DNA of 64,000 nucleotides from Phalacrocorax aristotelis (taxonomy: Eukaryota > Chordata > Aves > Suliformes > Phalacrocoracidae): positions 11,407,638-11,471,637 of the forward strand of contig NC_134283.1 of NCBI RefSeq assembly GCF_949628215.1. Reading direction: 5' to 3'. Position 1 is the first letter of the stretch, and every line of letters starts with the position of its first letter. A program made the position numbers and the translations under genes. Below, piece after piece: positions 41,701 through 53,700 of this stretch. A model generated the notes under the pieces. It was given only the letters and a program-made list of their open reading frames with translations, was not told the DNA's origin and did no database searches.

Positions 41701-44700
41701 TTGTGCTTTTAGAGATCCACATGCTTATATTAGTAATTACAGGTATTAGTATATTTACGTTGTGTGTGTTTGTGTATAAAGAGTATAATATAAGTATACT
41801 TTTTTTTAATAATAGCAGATTATCCAGTCAACATCTGCTCAAACTGTGAAACGAAACCCTGCTTGCCAGACTACCCAGATTAGGATGCCAGTGGTAATAA
41901 CTCAGACCATTAGACCACAAGGTATGGGTTTAAATGTTTTAGTGAGATTGTTACCTTTGTATGAATTTCATTGTAATTACAAACAAGTAGCATGAGAAAA
42001 ACTTACAGTGTTGACATTGGCAGGCTTGACTTTTTTTTTTTTTTACTTCATACTGGCTGAGGAATGCATGTTTTCACTACACAGTTTCAAGGTATTTCAG
42101 ACCAACACAGTGAAATGTTTTGAAACAACCTTAGGACTAAACTCTCACATGCTTAGCTCCTTACTCAGCAGTTTTTCATGGAAAGTTCTGAAAGAAGTCA
42201 GGAACTTGACTTTTACTGTCTTAAGCTTTAACTCTGGACCAAGACAGAAATTCTTCATTTTTTCCTGAAGCCTAGAGGATGCCTCAATTTAATTATCCTA
42301 CTTTTAACTCCTACTCCTGAAGTGGAATGTGATAGTCACTGTCTCTGCAGCTACAGAGGTCAAGGTAGGGGTCCTGGAGAAATTTCTCAACCCACGTGCT
42401 TTTTTTTTTCTCCCCCCCCCCCCCCCCCCTCCTTCCTGCCAGTATGTTTACTCTTTGAGGTCAGAGACTGACTGCAGGAACCTGACATGCCATGATTAGC
42501 CAGGGGAGCAGGAGGTGTGGTTTGTATACAACTTTCTCATCTGTGCACAGCTGGATTAATGTCTGGCTGACACATCCCACTTTTTAAGAGGGGTCTTGAA
42601 GCCTTCTTACTTTCAATAAATATCCGTTTGTTTCTTTCCACCACTTAGACCTGTTAGGCTCAGTTTTTATTTTTCCTGATTATGAGTGAGAGTATCTTTT
42701 TGGATGTGGGCATTTAGATTATTGAGGGTTTGTAATGGAATACAGAGCTTGTCATCTTTAGGTATTGAATCAGAAATCAAACTAGTTTAAATGCTCAGAA
42801 AAGCTATTGCTGCCTATTTGACTTTATTGCTTGGTCTTTTTTATTCTACTTGGCAAAAGAAAGCATCAAAACCCCCAGTGATCACAGTTAATAGCAGCTG
42901 ATGTACTTGCTCTGCTCCTCTGTTCAGAGAATCCAGAGGTTGAATGGACGTGGCGACCAAGCTGTCACTGTAATGCTGTATACTGTTTTTCCAAGTTAGG
43001 AAGAAATGCATTCATTTGTATATTTGATAGCACTGACACTCATGTCCTGAGTTTATTACAGGGAAGGTATCCGGTATCTTATAACATGAACTTTCACTTC
43101 TGACTCATGTGTCTGACTGTGAAGGTTGATTTCATTTCTTTGCTTGTTCAGTCTCTAAATTGTGAATGTCAACAGTGTGCCAAGAATTTGCATGGTACTG
43201 GCATCTGTCTGTTAAACAGTGGATTCAGAATACGAATTTATTCATGATAGCCACTGATCAGCCAATGAAATGCAGCTTAACTGGCAGTTTGGCTTAAGGA
43301 AGACAATGGTTCATAAAGGCCAATTCATGCAAAGCCCTGCTTTCAGGTGAGCTTATTCCTATTTACAAGCTTGTTTAAGCCCACCGTCATATTGTTTTAA
43401 TTACACAAAGAGAATAGACATTTAGAAAACATTGCATTGTAAAACTGCTCATCCTGCAGCCGATGTCTGGGAAGAGTCTGCCTGTGTGCCTGCAGCTCTA
43501 AGAAATGCCACTATGGCATACTGTCAGATAGCAGTTTCTCTTGATATGTTGTTAAAACTTCCTACTGTAAACACCAGTATAATTATATTTTATACTGGCG
43601 TAGGTATTCCTGTAGAAGGAGGTAAGATACAGGAGCAGGATGTGGACTATACAGAAAATTATAGTAGTATAATTTTGTGGAAGATGACTTTTTAATGACA
43701 GTTACACCAGAACTGAGCTGACTTCTGCAGAACAGTGTGTTTTCCTTCTCAGATAGGAGTGCATCTCCTGGTATAATATGTCTCTAATGCATCCATGTGA
43801 ACAGACTATAATGTTTTTTAAAACAGTAGTATAGATAAAGTTGGCAGACTTTAAGGACTTCTATATTAATAAAATTACTTCCACACCAGGGGAAGTAATG
43901 CTATAGTTATCGCACAAAAAAAAACCCAGACACTCCTTTATCAAAGCACTTACCAGTGTAATAATTAGGTGAATTGAATCTTATGGATGGGGGAACTGAG
44001 CAAAAGAATAATATAATTAGCCAGAGTATTCATTGCAGCTATTTAACCTGTGCAGAAAAACAGCTAGGAATTTATAAGTTCCTAAATTTGGGCTTGTTTC
44101 TCTAGATCATGCTACTTAAAATTTGCAAGGAGGACCCAGTGGTGAAAGACTCTGTATGTCATTACCAATCCCATGAAATATCTAGGCCCACAGGTGATTT
44201 TAATCTTCAAAATATGCCCTGACTCATAATATAAATTGATGTTTTAGCCATATTTTTTGTCTAACTGCTTAATCATGCACAGTTGTTGTTTCAACCAGAA
44301 AACTTGTATATCATCCTAAAGCTTATATTTACTTTCCCAGATCCATTTGAGTAGAATTACATAGATGTTGGGTGAAAGACAGTGAGACTTAATTTTTCCA
44401 TATCCAGTGCTGACATACTATTTTCCTGAGCTCAAGAAGTTAACTACTCTATTGCTGTACAGTTCTGGTATTGTTTTATTATTTTTTGGTTTTGTTTTTT
44501 TTTTAATTTAATCAAAAGTTTTCACCTGTAGAAAACAAACCATTGATACTACTCCAAGGGAATGTAATATTAATTCTGGAAGAGTGCCACTGTTACCTTA
44601 ATTTTGCCTTTGCAATAATTTTCAAGGTTAACACACTTTTAATCTCCTAGATGTTAATTGTAGAAAGCAAAGATCTGCTAATTTTTATTATTGTATTATT

Positions 44701-47700
44701 TCTTTCCTTCCAGTTCACTTAGTAGAAAACCTTTCAATTAGTTCATCTGCAATAGATAAATTAATTGTCTGGTCCATAAACTAATGCTATCTGTGACATC
44801 TCATGGACCTTGAATATTCTGATGACAAAAGATTTTTGTTTCCCAGGCTTGGAGCCTGAAGTCCTAAATCTTGATTTATATTTGCTGATGTTAAGGGTCC
44901 ACACAACAGTTTATTTATACAGATTGAAGAACTGAAAGAACAGTGTCAAATTAGTTACACTTTAAGATCATCAGTTGATGAAGACTTCAAAATTAAAAAA
45001 AAAAAGTAATGCTGGACTCATGCGAAGCTAACACTTTTGTTTCAGCAAATAAGAGGATTTGTTGGGGTAGTTGTATTTCAGGTTTTTATCATTCATGAAA
45101 GAAAAACAATGTAAGTCTACTAAGGTTCATACAATGCCATTTATATACAGCTGAGTCATAGATGTGCAGGAATAACTTCAATGTACTTCTCAAAGTCTCA
45201 AACACTATATGTATGTAATGCTCAATAAAATTGAGTGATATACAAGAAGAAGGTGAGATCTTTTAAGTCAAGTATACATATGAATCAATTATTTTCACAT
45301 GCCAAAACACAGGTGGGATTAAAAGAAACACGAAATATAACCCAAGTAAACATGTATGTAAACAGTAAAGGAAGGCTTACTCCAAAAGTTTCATTTGTCA
45401 GTGCTTTTTCAGTTGCGTACTGATAATGTTTTTACTACTAATAGTACATGTCTGTTGATTTACTAGTTAACAACATAAATTAGTAATTATTTTTGGTTAG
45501 TGTTTTTCAAATCTCAGAGAGGAATTAATATCAATTTTTTAATTTACTGTTCCAAGAAGGTGAATGTCCACCACACTTTAGCTCATTTAGAAACCCCAGT
45601 GTTACTTCTACATATAGACCTGTAAAGTCTAGATACAGATATGAATTACTTCTAAATCATCGTTTTCAAATTAAGAAAGTAAAAGACAACTTTTATGAGC
45701 GGGGTTATGTCAAATTTTACAATAGTGTTTTTTCTTTTACACACAATATAAAACATTTTAGAATCTTTAAAATAATGTTTTCAATTCTGAAAATACATGT
45801 TTTTGACTGCAACAAAGAAACCAACTATATAAAAAATATAAAAGGCGTAGTTAATACCCTGAGTGACTGTGACTTAAAGCATCTTTATTAAGAACATTAC
45901 AAATTCTGCTTCTTCGCTCTGTGCAGGTTGTCTAGAAAAGTGGTTTAGTGGCAATTGCAAACACACTTAGAGCCATTATGTGCAGTATAACCAGTTTAGG
46001 CCAATGGTTTTCAGTTTTGGAATCTTCAGTATTCTGTAAATATTGAACAAACTGTAATGTTAATATAAATTTTGCACTTTAAATTGTTCTTCTTCAGCAG
46101 TCTAATCTTTAAAAAAAATAACTTCCTTTGTAATTTACAGACAGTTAAATTTAGTTCCTGAACAGAAGGTTCTTTGATGTAAATTGTCTAAGACAGCTCA
46201 TAATAACATTGCTTGGTGTTTTTCAGGCACAGTAGGGAAGGCACCAACAACACAAGCCAGCAAAAGTCCTGGGGGCTTTGGTGTTCAGGTCCCTGCAAAT
46301 CAGAAAAACAAGCTGAATGACCCTGGAGGTGGTTCTTTCAGGTAAAAAAAAAAAATGCAGGGGGGGTAGTTGGGGGGGATCGTAAATATAAAATAGAATT
46401 TAGAACTGGCTTAACACCAGAGGGCAGTGTTTTACAATAATTCCTGCATTTTCTTACTGTGATTGGATGACAATATTCTTATTTAGTACTATTTTTAAAA
46501 AAGGGAGGGGGTCATGACATGTATTGAGGATTTTTCTCTAAATGCACTTTGTAATGTTTACTAAAGTCTTCAATTCTGTGGATGATGATAAAACTTCTGG
46601 TAAATGGAATTATGTGTATGAAGTTTTAAAAAATACATGGTTGGTTTTATGTATCAGATTCTAGCATTCATATGGAATGTATCTTGCTGAGAAGATACTA
46701 ATTGTTACAACAAGGCATGCTGTCAATAGGCTTCTGCAGATATGCTGCAGCTCTTCCCTCATCAGCCTAGAGAAAATACTGTATGGTTTTGGTAGTGGTT
46801 TTGGGATTTTTTTTGTGTGTGTCTGCAGGATGGTGGCTCTTGGTTTTAAAGAGAAGACACTGCTGTATCTATTCTTCATATGCTTGCTGAGGTAGCAGAG
46901 GTTGGGGCATTCTGTGGGTCCCTGTAGTAATCAGGTGCCGCAAACGTTCAACACAGTAGCATTGATGCATTGAGCTGCTATACCAATTCTTTTGTACTTC
47001 AAACTTTTTTTTAAATATATATATATTTTGGATATTTTTACTCTTTGTAGTGAAAAGCTAATCCTACGTTTACTGCATTTTGCTTTTGCTACCATAATTT
47101 AAATTTTTTTCCATTGATGAAAGTACATTTTGTTTGTGTTTAAACATTTTTTTTTTCTTTGTTAGATGGCAAAATATTCCTAGATTTTTGTTTTTGTCTT
47201 CTGGGATTCTTATTATGCTGTGACATCATCAAACTAGTAATTAATTTTCAGGCTTATGCTTTTGCAGGTGAGGTAAAAGAGAATTTGTAGCTCTTTGAAA
47301 TAGCTCTGCTTTGAGGCATGTCAGTATTGCAACTAATAGTGGTAGTACTTAGTATTAATCTAGAAGCAAAATAATTCAATTTTTTATTTTCCAATGCTTT
47401 TGCCTCCCACTGAGTATTTAAATGATTTAAAATGTCTGTTGGGTTCAATTGTACTGTCTTAATAAGTATTTTTTATGTTTGTAAGCAACATGAGCATTTA
47501 TTCTTCGTTAGTATAGCTTTCAATTCTACATACACCAAAAGGGACAGCATTTTTTTAACTGGATGTTGTAAACTGTGCCAGGATTGATTCTTGCATTCAC
47601 TTAGTTTATACATAGAATATATTAGGTTAGCTGGAATTGTTAATTTTCCCTTGGGGAGAGGCAAATGCTCAAGGCACTGATTGATAAATCAATAAATCTT

Positions 47701-50700
47701 TAGTGAGTTTGGTAAATAAGCTGTCAAGGGTGTATGTCATTTTTCCTCTAGAGAACAAATTTTAGTCAGAATGAATGTGTTTGTTTCCTTGCATTGTTTT
47801 CTCCTTCAAAATAGTAAGACACACAGCTGCATTTAAATAAGTCCATAAAATTGCAAGGATTTATTAAACAGCAGCAAAGATCAAGCTTTTTCTTGATATC
47901 TTAACAAAGAATTCAGTTGTTTGCATATTTGCATTTCAACCCCTAACCTCTCCTGAGGACAAATAGATGTCTGACTATTAAGCCTAAAGGCACAGAGCTG
48001 GAAATCTGTATTAATCCTCTGAATGCTGACTAGTTTTCCTCAACATTCCCAGCGTGTGTGAAGAATGTGTTTTTAGCCAGAAGGCAAACTGGCATCTAAA
48101 GCAAAGCAAGAATTTTGAAAAATAGTTGTGTTATGTATAAATTTATTTTGCCTGTAGTGTTTTATTATTGCATATTTGTTTCATTATTTTATATTCTGCT
48201 TTCTTTAAAATAACTTATTTGAGCTTTTCACTCTTGTGAGCAAAGAGTTGGTCACTAGAAATGACAATATGAACTTTGTTATTTTCAGTTTCTTCTATTC
48301 TGGACTGTGGGAAATACAGGAAGGAATTACATAAAAGATGTAGCAGTTAAGAATTTTGCAAATTACAGCTTAGACTTTAATGTCAGCATTTATTAATGGA
48401 CTGTAAGACTGCTTACATGAGTTCACTGGATGTTATAGCAGCTGTTCTGTGATGCAGTTTTCAGCCCAAGACTCCTGCCATGTGAAGTTGTTGTATTCAT
48501 GAAATTTTATGTCACCTTTTTTGGTATTAAAATCTATTGTTGCTAAATTTTTCAGAGAGAACTGCAGACAAGTCCATTTAGTTGATTTTTCAATTATGTT
48601 AATACCTAAGGATGGAAACTTGAATTTCATTTTTGTAATTTTTTGTTTGTAGAGATCCAGACTTATGTTTGTACCATAATAGTTTCTGTAGTTGGGAGAG
48701 ATGAAGCAGAAGGCCCACTGAAGTCTGCTAGGCGCCTGCATATTTGGCTACAACTGCAGTGTACATCATCTAGTTTGGTAACCTCAGAGCTCCCACTAAC
48801 ATAATCTACCACTGATGACAGTGAAAGTAGCAGACTCTCAAAGTAATTATTACCCGTAGTTCAGACTGTGGCCAATATAGAGAACTAGTGAAAACATTTG
48901 TTCCCCCTGATACTGAGTCAGAATAATTCAGTTGGAAGGGACCTTGGGAGGTCAACTAGTCCAACTTCTGAATCGGAGCAGGTTTGGTTAGATATGGGAC
49001 TTGTCCAGTTCTGTGTATCTCCAAATCTGGAGATACATGTTTGTACTCTTGTATTATCCTACCACTTCCTAACTGTATTGAGTAAAGCTCAGTGGCGTTG
49101 CATGTAAAATGACGCAAGAAGAGGACAGAACTGTTCCCTTAATGTGTGTGATGATGATATGTTTGCTATAGTATACAAGCTAGCCAGATGCTCCATCTTT
49201 TTCACAGCAATATTTCTTTTTCTGAAACAGTATTTCAAAGTTATATATAATGTTTTGGAGCCTGTCAGTATCAGATTTCTATCCAGTCAATGTGATGGGG
49301 TGGGGGCTTCAGAATCAGTTCTGTGAAGTGACTGAGATATTTTGAAGCTTATCTTAGTATTTTTATTTTATGCTGCTCACTGGCAACATTTTAAAGTAGA
49401 GTCTACCTGGGAAGAAAAAATTTGTTTTGGGACCTCTTTTGCCTAACCAAAGGAATCTGATGCCTATTATATTATTTTTATTTTTAAAAAGAAAAGTTTA
49501 GTAACACAGTTCTGGCAAAAGGCCTCAAAATGCATGTGTTCTGTCTAATAATGTGCAAAGTAGCCTGTCCTTTAAGGAGAGATAGAAAGCTAATGCAGGT
49601 GTTAAATTAATGTTTTCAAAGTTTTCATCTCAAAAAGGTATGTGATGTAAAACCTTAAGTTTTAACTTTCTTTGGTTTTCCAAATAAATATTTCAAGCTA
49701 TAAGGTGACTGTGTATTTTTTCCCCGTATTTTTCAAACTAATGAAAAATGCTGAGCACAAATGTGGTATGTTCCATCATCCCCTTTGCTTATCAGTGAGA
49801 AGATCCAACATAGACTGTAAATGAATTGTACAACACATCAGTATTAGGGAGAAATTTCAAATTAAAGCTGAAAGTCAGAATAAGCATTATAATAAATTTG
49901 TGTAAACAGAAGTTATGCCATTATAAAATGTAATATAGTAGTGGCTGTTATTGTAATTTCAAGTCACTGTTTATATCCAACGTATTGTTGATCTTTGATC
50001 TTGTGATCCATGGAATTTGTAGACTTGTTCAGAGTCTTCCATACATGTAGAGACTTTGCCCTAACAACATGAAATTTCACTTTTGAGAGAGGGGAATCAA
50101 TAGTATAATGTTGTCTCAGTTGCTTTATGGTATTCTAACAGCTTATTTGGGAGCAGTTCAGTATTGCAGATTTGGACATCATTGGCTCAAATCTTAAAAA
50201 GTGAATGAGAAAGAAAAACAGTATGCAATTGTGCAGTTAAAATTTGTTCATAAAGAAAATGCTACCGTTTTTTTATAATGGCTTGTCTTAGTTTAAACAA
50301 AATCTTTGAAGCATGTTACAGACAACTGTGCAACTTTGTTTTTTCTTGTTTTTAAATAAATTGTGTTTTGTGAGTTTGTTTTTGGTTTTTTTTCTTTTTT
50401 TCTTTTTTAATTGCATGAGTGTTTTTAATGGAGAGGGACAGGTGTTAGAAGAGATTGAATACAGGAGGAAGAATTGAACTCTTAAACTACTTTGAGATGT
50501 AGCTTGTGTTTGGAAAGAGTTTGAGAACCCAAGCTGTCGTCTTAAAAATACAGTACATATTGGAATGTTAGATTTCTGCTTTAAGACTCAAAATTAAATT
50601 CTGTAAAACCTGGAAATAATTGCTGAAACAGTATAATTAGTATGAGCTCAGTAAAATATGGCAAGAAACATGAAATTGTTATATACTGTGCTGGGATGAA

Positions 50701-53700
50701 AAGGGATAGCAGTAATCATCAATCTAGATGACCACTGGATGGCATCTTAGTTCCACTGAATGACTTCTGAAAACTCACTCATCTGGACTTAAAAATTGAC
50801 TTTTATAGGGAATTGTTTGGGAAGAATGCCAGCCCTCTTTATGTATAAAACTGTGTGTGTTTCAGTATCCAAACCCAAGCTCTTTTTCATGATGAAGTTC
50901 ATCAAAGTAGAAAAGGATATATTGATAAGAGTTTTTCACATTTGACTGAAAAAATTGTGCTCCCAACTATGAGTAAAACACTTAGATATCTCTATTCTAT
51001 GTAACATTAAAAAAAACAAAACAAAACAAAAAACCATTCACAGAGAGTAGATTGCCAGTGTAAAATGGAAGGAAATTATTCTGTCTAGGAGTTACAGTGA
51101 TAGTCTTTATAAGTGCTATTGCATCAGTTTTGATAATTTCATTGGAATCCTGGTTTTTCCCCAAATTAATTGTGTTTTTATTTCAGACAGTGTTTGTTTA
51201 TTTATAAAGTGGTCATAGGTCTGTACTTCAAATAAAAATTGGAATGGCTAAAATGCTAGTCGGAAGGTAAAAGATTGATGGTACTTTCTTCAGCTATTAA
51301 GTAAAAGTAGAGATAAGTGTAACTTCTCTTAAAAATTGTGTTCTTGAAGTCAAGAGTGCTATCTTGATTTTTGTATGGATGATTGCTTGAAAGGCATTAA
51401 TGTACCTCAATCCTGGCATCTTGACCCGGAAATACGGGATTGAAACTGAATCATTGCTAGCCGGATCGTGCATAACTGTGATAAATGCTTGCTAAAGCAG
51501 GTGAGATCATGCGGGCTGTTTATAAAGAAAGTGTACAAGTATCCTGCTCAGTAAATATTTTATCAAGATCCTTTGAGTCCTTGTGCTCAGGTCCCCTCAG
51601 CAGGCAGCAGTACCCAGGTACTGTGATACCCCACAGGGCAGCTGTGCTGCCTTTGTACCCACAGAGATGTGAGGGTCCACTGGGAATCTATATTGGATTT
51701 TTTTTTAACTGCACAAGCTGGTTAATGTTTTGTAGTTTGGTCGGTTTTAGTGTTATTTTGAAATTCTGGGCTCAAGTCTTTTCCAGTAGCTTCCACTGTC
51801 TTACACAGTTCTGTGTTATGATAACTACCTCTGTATGAATTTGGTGTTGCCATAGTGCAGAAGGCCTGTTGGGTTTGGGCCTTGAGTCCTGGGTATCACC
51901 TTGGGTGATGCTCATTATGTTTCAAGCACTGAGGTTTTTAACCCCCCAAAATCTTAGGTTTTCCCCTTTTTCAGTTTTAGTTGCTGTTTTTCATTTGTAA
52001 TTACAATCTTTTGAACTTGTCACTGAACATTTAAGTCACTGTTTGTTATTATGTGGCCAAGTACATTTATCAGCTGTGATATTTGGGAGCACTTTCACAG
52101 GTGGTTGGACAAGGCCAAAGAGTTGTTGGGACATCTATGCAGTGAATGCATAGGAGCCCAGTTTCTTTATGGTTGCTCTTGTGACCCTCCTATGAGTATC
52201 ACATACATAGCATGTGAAATGTAAAAATGTAAATCCTTTAGACTTGGCATGAAAACCATCAAGGCAGGTGACAATATCCTCAGGAATTTCATTCTAAGAG
52301 AAGAAATCAAGTGGTTAGCGGTTATGGAAAATAATAAAAGCTCATTTGTGTAGTGTTTTTCTGATAATCATTGTAAAATTTTCAGTTTTCTGCCTCAAGT
52401 GTTCCACACATTTCTCCAGGTTTATACAAACAATAATCCCTTCTTAACTTCTTCCCGCAAAAGAAAACAAAACCAGTATCTAACAAACGATAGAAGTCTT
52501 CCACCAAAATTGGTTGCTGTAGTGCAGATATCAAGGAGAGTATGAGAGGACAGGGAGGACCTAGATTATGGGTTTCTAGATATCTCTTCTTTTATTCTCA
52601 GATGTTACTTGTAGCTTTTGATTTTTACTGTAGGCGTTAAACTTGTAACAAGTGACAGAAAGTGTTTTAGGGTGCATAGGAGGACACCTATGTAAAACTT
52701 TAAAAAAACTCTTTTAAATTAAGCTTTTATTTGCTTTATGCAGTAGTAGGAGTCTGGACTTGGATGGATGTGGATCTTTTCCATATATATATTCTCAAAG
52801 GTTGTGTAATTGCTCCTAGAATATACTGAAATACAGTCTTTGTCACTAATAGCTCCTAAACAGAATGTGGTAAAAACAGATGGTTGTTTGCACAGTTATG
52901 AATCATACGTCATAGAGGTAGGAGATAAAAGATGCTTGGGAGATACAAGCATGGAAACACACGTTTGTTAGTCAGTACTTCGTCAAGCTGTTAGGAAGGG
53001 TATTGCAGGGCAAACAGTGGCCTGGGAGGTGCTGCTATCATCTTCTCAAATGCAGCTCATTTTTCTAAAACTATTGACTCGTTCAGCTGATTTTTGTGCA
53101 TTGCCAGAGAAAATACCAGCACACATTCCAACACGCTTGGAACCGAAACTTACCTATGAACTCATCATGGTCAAAGAATCTTTCCTGACTATTGCTCAAA
53201 ATGCATTGGTGCCCATTTTGATAGGAACTTGTGAAACAGTACAGGATTCCAAATTAATGTTTCTGCTTTTAATGTCTGTGGGGTTTTTATTTATTTTATA
53301 ATTTTACTCCTAGTTTTCAGTGTAAAGAGAATAGTGAAACGGTCTGTCTTCAGTGGTGATCATTGCCTTTACTTTCCTGACCATCCTAGCTTCATTGATA
53401 TCTCAGATGGAGACATCTCTGCCACACCTTCTGTTCCAGACAAATTGTCCTGCTTCTAAAATTTTCCTAATGTGATCAGAGAAATATTTTGTTATAGAAT
53501 TCTCATAGAATATATTCTATGAAAATGGAGACCCTGGTGGTCGTGCCTCTAGTTCCCCCAGCCACCAGGCATGTTGCATGATGATTACTTTTTGGAGAAG
53601 CAGATGATATACAAAATGAGCATATCACACGCAGAATTATTTTTATTTGTTGGTTTGGTTTTTTTTTCATTATAGAGATGATGATGACATCAATGATGTT

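Larger units (their letters stand above)
32334..41818 (+). other. TAF4-like intron 7 (9.5 kb)
   Basis: This intron contains a probable hAT-like element (33589-33923), an old CR1-like fragment in plus orientation (36250-36720), a 134-base palindrome (36961-37094), a second CR1 fragment in minus orientation (38655-39010) and a short TA/CA repeat (41641-41660). It ends in a tandem TAGCAG acceptor. Confidence 0.75.

Noticed and set aside
43574..43598. Short perfect hairpin CCAGTATAA/TTATACTGG
   Set aside because: Nine-base stems in AT-rich DNA are expected several times in a window of this size, and there is no extension beyond them.
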